Assembly (NCBI GenBank): GCA_020736575.1
Contig: JAGPYM010000038.1
Coordinates: 62,001-126,000, forward strand
Length of the DNA stretch: 64,000 bases
Direction of reading: 5' to 3'
DNA from: Thelonectria olida
Taxonomy: Eukaryota > Ascomycota > Sordariomycetes > Hypocreales > Nectriaceae
In this document: one piece after another, positions 55,913 to 64,000 of the stretch
Position numbering within the stretch: the first letter of the stretch is position 1
Layout of the letters: every line of letters begins with the position of its first letter
Translations under genes and position numbers: made by a program
Notes under the pieces: model-generated
What the model was told of the DNA's origin: nothing
Seen by the model: only the letters and a program-made list of their open reading frames with translations
Databases searched by the model: none

Positions 55913-56329
55913 GATAGGTGTATGGGTTACGTCTTCAAGCATTCTGAGTGTAGCATTTACTACGAAACCACGTCATTGCAGTCGTTTATTTTTTCCGTTA
56001 AGGTGGCATCGCTGTGCCTTCAGTACGCCAATGACGTCAAAAATCCGTGGCTGATATCGAGCGACTCCACAAAGAAGTTACCAATCTGCAGAACGTCGCT
56101 AAGGAAGTGCAGGGCTTGCTAAGTATTCCGGATGGCGCGAAGCTTGAGAGATCGTAGAGTATGGATGATGCCCTTAAAAGACAGCCAGTCTCCCACAGCT
56201 TGACAGATGTGGAGGGAATCATCCAAGAACTTAGGGGGCACACCTAGACAATCTCTTGGACTCTTTAAGTGGAACAGATCAAAGATTCTGTTCACGTTCC
56301 TTGGAGTTACACTCTAATCGACATGGAGC

Positions 56330-57018
56330 CTAGTGGCAATCTCCTCGGGGTCGATCGGAATATCGGTGGTATCGACCAACGTTACTTAATATCGACCAGA
56401 AGACAGTGCTTAGTAGGCTTCCAATAGCAACAGGAATGGTCAGTGGAAACCGGCGCGGTTGTGGACTCTCAGGTCTACGACAGCAACACCTACCACTCGA
56501 GACTGGAGCCCGAAATCGAAGGCTGGTCGACAGCTGGCTAATAGTCTCAGTTAGCGGGCCGAGTGGCATCAACATCACTCTGTCTCACGCCGAAGTTCTC
56601 GAGGACGGGGACCGTAGTGCTCAACCCACCGACAATTTCATCCTCCACGGGTGCGGCGAGCAGACGTGAACATAAAATTACATTCCGCGGCTTCTGCTAC
56701 GCACAGGTTGACAACTGGCCAGAGAACAAGACCCCGCCGACTGCAGATGCCATCACGGGAATCGTCGTGCACAGCGACATGGAGCAGACAGGTTGGATCG
56801 ATTGCCCGAACTCACTCCTCAGCAAGTTCCATAGCAATGTGCGTTGGTCGATGGAGGGTAATTTGTGCCAATTTCAGCGGACAGCCCGCAGCGTGGCGAA
56901 AGAGCAGGATAAACTGGCGATGTGCATGTGTTCGGCCCGACATCCAACTCTCTTCACGACACTGGTAATTTCCGGCGCAGCTTATCTCACATGTCAAACT
57001 AAATGTAGGAGAAATTAA
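56330..57018 (+). pseudogene. GH78 alpha-L-rhamnosidase relic
   Basis: Fragments in different frames read YDSNTYHSRLEPEIEGW, then GPSGINITLSHAEVLEDG, then HKITFRGFCYAQVDNWPEN and TGIVVHSDMEQTGWIDC..LSKFHSNVRWSMEGN, in the order found in bacterial-type GH78 rhamnosidases just before the catalytic barrel. Stops and frame changes separate the pieces, and the catalytic (alpha/alpha)6 barrel downstream is missing. Rhamnosidases release rhamnose from plant glycosides, but this copy cannot. Confidence 0.7.
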
Positions 57019-57240
57019 AGTCATGGAAACTCTTCATTTTCTACTCTAACAAGTGGCTTGGAACCCTATTTGTATTTGTTCAGTGAGGACATAGCTAAGG
57101 GGCTGTTACTGTACTGAGACCGCTTTCTGACCGGTAGTTCGGACCTCCAGCCAGCCCGTCTGATGTATTGTGACAGAAGTGTAAGGGCCTAGTTTGGCGT
57201 CACGCAAAAAGAACCGGAAGCCGGGTCCAGCATATACTTC

Positions 57241-57277
57241 GCAATACTTGGATGCGGCGCATGCTTATGACATACGT
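57241..57277 (-). repeat. Right end of a pogo/Fot-type element, same family as 43950
   Basis: Read from the outer end it gives ACGTATGTCATAAGCATGCG, followed by CCGCATCCAAGTAT, close to the left end at 43950-43990, and it is followed by TA at 57278-57279. No transposase sequence adjoins it. Confidence 0.65.
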
Positions 57278-57387
57278 TAATACTTTTACATTTTTATAAA
57301 GTTAAGTCTTCTATTTTATTTTTATTTTCTAAATTATAGCAATCTGGTGGAAAACTCCATTTTTTGACAGACTTTTGAGACGGAACT

Positions 57388-58503
57388 CTAGGGACGTGAT
57401 GGGTCGAGCATTTGTCTAGATTCCATATCTATTTCCACTTCCCCACGCCTCTGTCTCTCCTCCCAATCCGCCGCCCCTTCATAATTACAATTGTACTTCA
57501 TAAACTGCCCCGGATCCAACTTGATTTCGTTGCTCTTCCCATCTGTCGCGAAGCTGCCACAAAGCAATATCCGGCGTCGCCATGAAGATCTCGTGTAGCC
57601 AGTCCGGAAAATCGGCGTACGCTGAGCGCAACTTTTCAATGCTACCTGGCTCGACCCAACTTTCACTCGAGCTTGTCTCGGCCAGCTTCTCGTCTGGAAC
57701 GAGCGTGACGATGCCGTACATTTTGGCTGCGCGACCGGGGCCCATCATGACACGACGATCATGACCGATGAGCATCGTTGTGCTTGGATCTCGAGGATCG
57801 AGAAGTTTCTTGGGCGCGGACAAGTTTCCAGCTTCTCCCTGGGAATGAGCATGCGATAGGCTGAGATACCGGTTGGAATAGCTTTGCGTTCCTCGTTTAA
57901 GACCGTTGTGCGGACTGCGCTGTGGATTCCGTCTGTGCCGATGATGACATCTCCTCTGACTTTCTCGCCGCTCTCTAGTGTCACGATACCTTCCTCGCAG
58001 TCAACATCGACAACCTGACTTGACGTCCGAATCACAGCCGGATTACCAGGTAAGTCAGGGCTGACGGCTGCGCTCTGGAGTGACGGCTGAAGATCTTGCC
58101 GGTGGCACAGAATTCTGTCCGCCCCAAACTGATCCTTGTTGAGAAGAATCTCTCGCACAAGGTCACCGCCCATGTTGAACATGCAGAATGCTCAGTCCGG
58201 CATAGGCTCGGCGGCTGAGAGAAATGAGTCGATGCCCCATTTGTCGACAATCTTGGTGGCATTGGGTTGCAAGGACAGCAATGCGCCAACTTCGCGGATC
58301 ATGCGGGAGCGCTCTAAGATGGTGATTCTGCGGCTGGGAGACCGGAGAGCAACGGCCTTTGTAGGTAAGTTAGTAAGTGTCCTATGTAAAGATGCATGGA
58401 TCAACGAGTATACCGTTGCAAGGCCGGCGATGCCGGCACCGACAATGATGACGTGCATATCAGGTTGGCTGCCCATAATCTGAGATGTGAAAGAGATGGA
58501 CAA
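57388..58503 (-). pseudogene. FAD-dependent monooxygenase (salicylate hydroxylase-like) pseudogene
   Basis: The FAD-binding start HVIIVGAGIAGLAT is followed by a normal 57-bp intron (58357-58413) and ALRSPSRRITILERS. GDVIIGTDGIHSAVRTTV, the DG fingerprint, is present near 57930. Breaks are TGA at 58192-58194, a frameshift near 57826, and a deletion at about 57558 that joins IALWQLRD directly to a C-terminal piece (KLDPGQFMKYNCN..DWEERQ), removing the second FAD (GD) motif. The family hydroxylates aromatic compounds with NAD(P)H. This copy should be inactive. Confidence 0.85.
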
Positions 58504-59190
58504 AGACTGTACAACTGATTTCGTTCATTGAAGACATCTTCGCAGAGAACACATGGGTCGTTCAGGCTCTATTTCTACCGTCTGATGTAAGAAGCTAATG
58601 TGCTCGACCGAGATGTTATGAGCCGAACCGACGGACCGGTCAGCGGAGCCGAAGGCGCCTTTTCCCACTCATCATGACAACCAGCCGGCCGGTGGGGGCG
58701 GGGAAATACTATGACAACCTGGACACAAGTAATGAAGTATCTTGCTGATAGAAATCTGGGAACTGCTTTTTGTATGAATCGTCTAGTTACATTCTATTCG
58801 CGTTGAAATTCCTATGACGATCACTTGTTCTGGGAGGGGCCAGTCGGAGAAGATATCTGACAACCAGGCAGGGGCGCTGAGCACGCAAGTGAATCATCCG
58901 ATCGCACATTCGACATTCTCCGTGGCTCTTGTATGTCGCCCACTGAAATATGTATTTGGCTCATTTTGCTGTATTTTGCGTTCTATTTTGCCAGCGCGAA
59001 GAGTGGAAGCATGTAAGATGCTGACGATTAAATTCGGTGTCATGCAAGACAAGAACTCGTCCTTTCAAAGATGAATGAATTTAATAGTCTCCTAGTCTCG
59101 CACTTTATGGAAATGACGGTTGCTTAAGGCCAATATGGAGAAAGCGTCTCCCCAAAAGGGCGGTCGCTGGTTCATTTTGCGCTCGCCCCG
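58504..59190. other. Intergenic stretch
   Basis: Promoter side of the broken monooxygenase and distal upstream DNA of the small membrane protein gene. A weak frame at 58814-59074 has no motif support. Confidence 0.45.
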
Positions 59191-59254
59191 GTGACGTCAC
59201 ATGCCTCTTTATCGACATCACGACTTGACGCCTCTAGTGGCATGACGACGTCAC
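59191..59254 (+). promoter_or_regulatory. Two CRE-type (bZIP) sites upstream of the small membrane protein gene
   Basis: GTGACGTCAC (59191-59200) contains the perfect palindrome TGACGTCA. A second near-perfect site, CGACGTCA, lies at 59246-59253. Both lie 165-230 bp upstream of the ATG at 59419. TGACGTCA is the site of ATF/CREB-type bZIP proteins, which control stress genes in fungi. Regulation is inferred. Confidence 0.6.
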
Positions 59255-59418
59255 GACTCTGTTCTTGGAAGAGGACGAGTCTTTTTGAGACGGCCGTTGT
59301 TCTACAATAAAAGCCCTATCACCGGCATAGCTGAAGGAAAGATATCTACCGCTGTCAACAAAAACACGTTACTCTCAAATAACAAGAACATACAGTCTCA
59401 CTGTCTCATACCACGAAC

Positions 59419-59781
59419 ATGGCTCTCACTATCGCAATTGAGGATATCTTCAAGTCCATCTACGAGCTTCTCGCCTCCATCATCGGCACCGCCTATCAAA
59501 TCATCCATTCCACCGTCTCAGCCGGTTTTAGCTTCATCGCAGGGCTGTTCAATCTCCTAGGCGACTTTGCGTCCGGAATGGCCAAGGCCGCTGGCGGTGT
59601 TGGCAAGTTTGTCGCCGGTATGTTACTTCTATCGCTTCCCGTTAAAAAGAAAGGCTGTTGATCACTAATTTATTACACAGGAAACATTGTGCTCATCACC
59701 ATCGGTGCTTTGGGCGCCTTTGCATATGTCCGGTACACAGCGCAGGGTCGTCGCCTTGCCGACGGAAAGAAAACGCAGTAA
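59419..59781 (+). CDS. Small membrane protein, 99 aa
   Basis: Exons are 59419-59617 and 59681-59781, with a 63-bp GT..AG intron and phase agreement (300 nt). The N-terminal two thirds form a long hydrophobic and small-residue helix region (IYELLASIIGTAYQII, then GFSFIAGLFNLLGDFASG and AGGVGKFVAGN). A membrane segment (IVLITIGALGAFAYVRY) and a basic tail (GRRLADGKKTQ) follow. Two or three membrane passes are likely. The family is not named but this type of small two-exon protein is common in ascomycetes. The CRE-type sites upstream suggest stress or conidiation control. Appears intact. Confidence 0.75.
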
Positions 59782-60461
59782 ATGGTTGATTAGATCGTGT
59801 CTATTTGCGGAATTCTGGTGTCGAAAATGAACACCTCTGGGGCGCAGGGCAGCAATAAAAGCCCTCTATCGCAGAGATAAACTTACTGTACTATCAGCGA
59901 AGACCAGAAAAGATGCAGCGATCAAAGTGCATGGAAAGGGAGCGCCGGTTGGCGGCAGAGTTGCATATCCCTCTGGGTATCGGTGCACTGAAACATTTCC
60001 GCAAGGGGTGCCGTCCACACGCCGGTAATCTCGAGCACGGATCAGTGGTACTTGCTGAGACGGTCTAGCAGCCAACAGTGGACCTAAAATTTCCACAATA
60101 CGACTCATTCCGCTTCCTGTCAGGTCCTGGCAAGCGCGTTAAAGTACCCAACAAGTCGGTGAAGAGAGTCCAGGAATGGACCAAAATTCACGGTGGGAAG
60201 AGCAATGCTAGTCCCACTTCACGTAGAGGAGGTATCCGCTGTGGCTGACATGGTACCCATGAGCTAGCCACAGTAATGATTGTGGCAATGCCACATTGCA
60301 CAGGTTGACGCGTCGAACAGCGAACGAACCGCGTCAGTCCAGCACAAACTTCCAAGTGGTGCAATCCACCATTCTGGAAATCTTACAGGCCTCTTTTGTT
60401 GTCCTATGGTTATGTCTAGCGTCAAGTCCCACGCTTGCTAATGTTAATGTCGCATTTTCAG
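59782..60461. other. Spacer, possible lost 5' exon of the chromodomain gene
   Basis: A stretch at 60303-60440 reads open (VDASNSERTASVQHKLPSG) and could be an upstream exon, but no start or donor site is convincing. Confidence 0.35.
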
Positions 60462-61172
60462 ACCTCGTTTCAACCTCACCGTTGACAGCATCGGCCGTGA
60501 TATCATCCGCGGTATTGATATCGATCAAAACTATAAGCGAGGCCTCGATACCGCTGCCATCGCCCGGTCCCCCGAGCCCAAAATCACCGAGACTATCCCT
60601 TCTCCGAAAGAAGCCTTGGTCACCCAAACCCCCCAAAGCAAACCGAGCTGGATTCCATCGCCGAGCCCAACGAAGCCGACCCAGCCGAACTTAGTGCCAC
60701 GCGCGATATTGTTATAGATCTCGACGAAGCCGAGATTGACTCATTCGAGACTCATCGCGTCGATCAAGCCAATGCCACAGTTGATATCTTAGTTAAATGG
60801 GGAAACGGCAAGCAGTCTTGGGAGCCTGAATGGAGCCTCCAACAACAAGTCCCTGTGCTTATCTACAAGTACTGGGACACTGTCGGTGGACGTGATGCTG
60901 CCACTGGCCTGGATGTGTATCACGTCTTCCGCGTTCTCGAGCAGACTGCGCTGCCTCGGACAAAGGACTTCAGATACCGAGTTCAGTGGGTGGGCTATCG
61001 TCACAGCGAGTCAACTTGGGAGTATGAGAGCAAACTCGCGCAGATTGCGCCCGAAGAGCTTATCAAGTTCGAGGTCAAGAACGAGTCTGCTCCAGAGGCT
61101 CCGACCCGGAAGCCCAAGCGGGGGATTGCTCGTAGTTCTGGGCGTCCTAGGAAGAAAGCCCGGGTTAACTAA
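60462..61172 (+). pseudogene. Chromodomain protein with a frameshift
   Basis: After a probable 3' splice site (TTTTCAG, 60455-60461), one frame reads PRFNLTVDSIGRDIIRGIDI to KEALVTQTPQSK. It must switch frame at the run of six C bases at 60629-60634 to continue as TELDSIAEPNEADPAELS and two chromo-type modules: ATVDILVKWGNGKQSWEPEW (about 60775-60835) and FRYRVQWVGYRHSESTWEYE (about 60970-61030). The tail is basic (RKPKRG, GRPRKKARVN), fitting a nuclear chromatin protein that would bind methylated histone tails. If the C run were one base different, the gene would be whole, so a recent mutation or a sequence error is possible. Confidence 0.7.
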
Positions 61173-61689
61173 GAACTTAAATGATTAGAAGACATCACGC
61201 AAGAATCCTAGCAGGAGTTGACGCAGGTTTCAACCTGGCACGACGGTTTTAGGTTGAGTTTGGACATATTGCAATGACGTCAATGTCGAGGGCTTCCAGC
61301 GTGAACATACGCATGGAGACAAGCAGAAGTGAACACGATATTGTACATAAACGAGGTCGAGACATGTTTGCGGGCAGGCTTAACAGACTTTTATGTTTTT
61401 TTCTTCTTCCCCTACCGCTATGCGTAGAGCTATAATGCGTAGGAGAAGGAATCATGAAATAGCTTTCAGAATGCGTAGTCGAGATGAAGGAGCGCTACCA
61501 CAGCAAGGTTACTCAAGAGCTCCGTCATGGTCAACAATTGGACGCCCGATGCTTGCTACGCGCCCAGTTTAGGCAATGCCTATTAATATGCCGAGATGCT
61601 ACCAGCGCGCCACCATGTTGTAGTCACATCGAGCGCTTCGACGACGGCTGGGCAGGCGAAAACACCATGACGGACCAAATTGATCAAAC
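61173..61689. other. Spacer without a supported gene
   Basis: 3' flank of the chromodomain gene and upstream side of the kinase relic. Short frames only. Confidence 0.45.
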
Positions 61690-63865
61690 GTGATTAAGGA
61701 CAATTCTATTGGAAACAACCTGGATTGTTTCCGTGCCTCATTCGATTCGATCTGTGATGATAGAAGCATCGCACGCTCATCAAAGGCCATCAATCAGCTG
61801 GCTCAAGATGGTATGCAGAGCCTTTCAGCCGCTGGCCTGCTGGTTTCGAGGACGAGTGCTCGTACCCTTCGAAACGACCTCCTGAAACTTATTGCAGCCG
61901 TCGCATCCGATGACTTCGACTTCGACCGTGTCAAACCTCTCCTCAAGGAAGGGCTTGCTGACAAGCCTCAGGACACATTGATCTGGGATCTTGTGTCTAC
62001 TGCCGCCGTCGAATCTACGCCGCCTCCCCGACCGATACCCTCGTCGATCCAATAAACGCCGTGGAGTCAGAACACGAGCGGCTTCGTAAACTCGTCGGAA
62101 TTCCGCCAGAATGTGGACCCGGTCCTTAAGTTGGAGCTCGGGCGTCTATACGTCGTGCTGATTTGGTTTGGCGACCTGATCCCGAAGCTGGAAGCATTTG
62201 CAGGCCACTGCAATTCGATCCCGACACGTCGACGAAAGCTGTTGGTGCAGCCTAAGACGCCACTGCGAAGTTCTACAGGCAAACGCAGCATGGATATTGG
62301 ATTCGTCAACAGCGACATCGCATACAAGGCTCTGTCGAAGGAGGATGGCAGATTTCGTTGGTCACACGTCCTCGCGGTCGGGGAGCTGAAAAGCAACCCC
62401 GAGGCCGACAAACCTTCGACAGCATGGATCGACCTCGTAACGTATGCGAGAGAGGTACTCGCTGCTCAAGACACCCGTCGCTTCGTCTTGGGCTTTACTC
62501 TCTGCGGATCTCTTATGAGGGTATGGGAGTTCGACCGGCTCGAGGGGATCGCCTCCGAACAATTCGACATCAACAAGAACGATGGTGGGCTACAGTTTGT
62601 GACCACAATCCTCGGATTTCTCTGGAGTAACTAAGACGGCCTTGGATTTGACCCTACCATTATCACGTCCGACGGAGACCGGTATATCGAGATCGAACGA
62701 GACGGCCAGACACAGCGCCTCATCATCGACGAGGTCATGAAGCGTGCGCCGTGCATTGCCGGCCGGGCGACAACATGTTGGAAGGCCCATCGCCAAGAGG
62801 ACCCGCAGACGCCGTTCGTTATCAAAGACTCGTGGCAGTACACGGACCGAGACGAAGAGGGTATACTCGTCCAAGAAGCGACTAAGAAAGGCGTGGTTAA
62901 CGTTGCCCGATACTACCACCACGAGACTGTTCGCGTCCGTGGTGCTGATGACGACGTTCGAAGCAATGTTCGAAAGGGATTGGACATCACAAAGGCTACG
63001 AATTATCGACCAGGACGCCCGATGTTTGCCGTCAAGTGCGAGCGCATCCAGTGTTTCCCGCAAAGGGCGAAGCAGCAGCGCTGGCGTGAAGCGACCATCC
63101 ATCGAAACTGAAGCCGCTCTGCCGCCGAGCAACCGATCCTGTTCAGCATTTCCAACAAAAGCAAGCGTCGAAGCGCTGCAAACCGAGTACACCAGCGCGT
63201 CCTTCTTCGTGATTATGGGAAGCCGATCTATAAGGCAAGCTCTCGACTGGCTCTACTTGCCGCTATGGAGGACTGCATTGAAGGCCACAAGTCCTTGCAC
63301 AAGGCAGGCCTTCTTCACAGAGACATCTCTATTAATAATCTTATGATCAATGAAGACGACGACAATCCATCATGACCCGCGTTCTTGATTGATCTCGACC
63401 TTGCTATCCAGGAGCAGCGAGAAAGCACGTCGAGAGCAAAAGGTAAGACCGGTACGAGAGCATTCATGGCTATTGGTGCACTTCTAGGCGAGCAGCATTC
63501 CTTCATGCACGACCTAGACTCATTTTTCTGGGTCTTGTTCTGGATATGTATCCATTACAACGGACCGGACAAGAGCAGGGTCGTACAAGAATTCGATAAA
63601 TGGAATTATGTGGACATGAAAGAGTTGGCAATGCTTAAGTTGGGTACTGTGGCGAAGGAGGCAATTTTCATGGAGACAATCACCGATAATTTTACGACTT
63701 ATTACACGCCGATGGTCCCGCTGTTCAACGGCCTTCGGAAGATCATCTTCCCTCGTGGCCAGGACTGGCGCCCCGGGCCCCGGCCAGCCATGGGAACGGG
63801 AAGACGAGAAACTCTACTCTCGAATTAGAGAAATTCTCCACAGGGGGTTGGAGGACTTGAAGTAA
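61690..63865 (+). pseudogene. FunK1-type protein kinase pseudogene
   Basis: The N-terminal region (KPLLKEGLADKPQDTLIWDLV), the middle (KRSMDIGFVNSDIAYK, VGELKSNPEADKPSTAWIDL) and the kinase core (KAGLLHRDISINNLMINEDD, then AFLIDLDLA, standing for HRD and DFG) follow the order of fungal FunK1 kinases. Breaks are TAA after SSIQ (62053-62055, expected Gln), TAA after FLWSN (62632-62634), frameshifts near 63019 and 63180, TGA at 63373-63375 where Trp is expected, and a frameshift near 63780. The true C-terminus (GLEDLK) ends at 63863-63865. FunK1 genes are often multiplied in Fusarium accessory regions; this is background knowledge. Confidence 0.85.
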
Positions 63866-64000
63866 TATACGCCGGGAGTGTATCAATGAATGAAGAACAT
63901 TCTTCCTGAAGCTCAGAAGAACGTTGAAGGAGCAAGCATATAACACGATGCCACATCATAGGGGCAATAAGGCGGCCAGCAGCGAATGCCGCCTGCCAAC
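63866..64000. other. Window edge, nothing recognised
   Basis: No feature is visible in the last 135 bp. Confidence 0.5.

Noticed and set aside
53726..58503. A secondary-metabolite cluster
   Set aside because: There is no backbone enzyme (PKS, NRPS, terpene synthase). The genes are a catalase, a rhamnosidase and a lone monooxygenase, all broken.

Overview
The window reads as nuclear DNA of a filamentous ascomycete, most likely a Fusarium accessory or lineage-specific region. This is inferred from the content, not from a database match. The supporting signs are short GT..AG introns of about 44-80 bp, a Fot-type pogo element, a Hop-like MULE, hAT elements, a Tad-type LINE, a FunK1-type kinase relic, an NLR fragment, a chromodomain protein, and many decayed genes between transposons.

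0-13 kb: the 3' part of a proline-rich C2H2-like protein, a hAT-type MITE with a clean 8-bp target duplication, a four-exon gene resembling the regulatory half of a fungal transcription factor, and a gene of unknown family (called the GYW family here) split by a 2.95-kb MULE. 13-22 kb: a small hypothetical gene, an apparently complete autonomous hAT element that truncates a duplicated small gene, and a pair of 136-bp inverted repeats around that locus. 22-33 kb: an intact bZIP gene, then pseudogenes of a VTC polyphosphate polymerase subunit, a hAT transposase, a four-finger C2H2 regulator and an NLR-like protein.

33-37 kb: the most unusual locus, a secreted cysteine-rich protein built from tandem near-identical exons with near-identical introns, followed by a candidate tRNA-derived SINE and a LINE ORF1 relic. 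37-44 kb: mostly noncoding, with transposon fossils, orphan 17-bp repeat arrays, the second copy of the small duplicated gene, and a membrane protein. 45-51.5 kb: the intact 650-aa second GYW member, which carries two copies of the family domain, and an intact NmrA-like gene. 51.9-53.7 kb: a complete Fot-like pogo element.

53.8-64 kb: a seven-exon catalase silenced by two nonsense codons, relics of a GH78 rhamnosidase and an FAD monooxygenase, a small intact membrane protein with CRE-type promoter sites, a frameshifted chromodomain gene and a decayed FunK1 kinase.

No pathway or co-regulated cluster is evident. The window looks like a transposon-rich graveyard with a few surviving genes: bZIP, NmrA-like, GYW copy B, the cysteine-rich exon-array gene and the small membrane protein. 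Exon structures were accepted where splice sites, phase and total length agreed. Functional names rest on family motifs recognised by eye.
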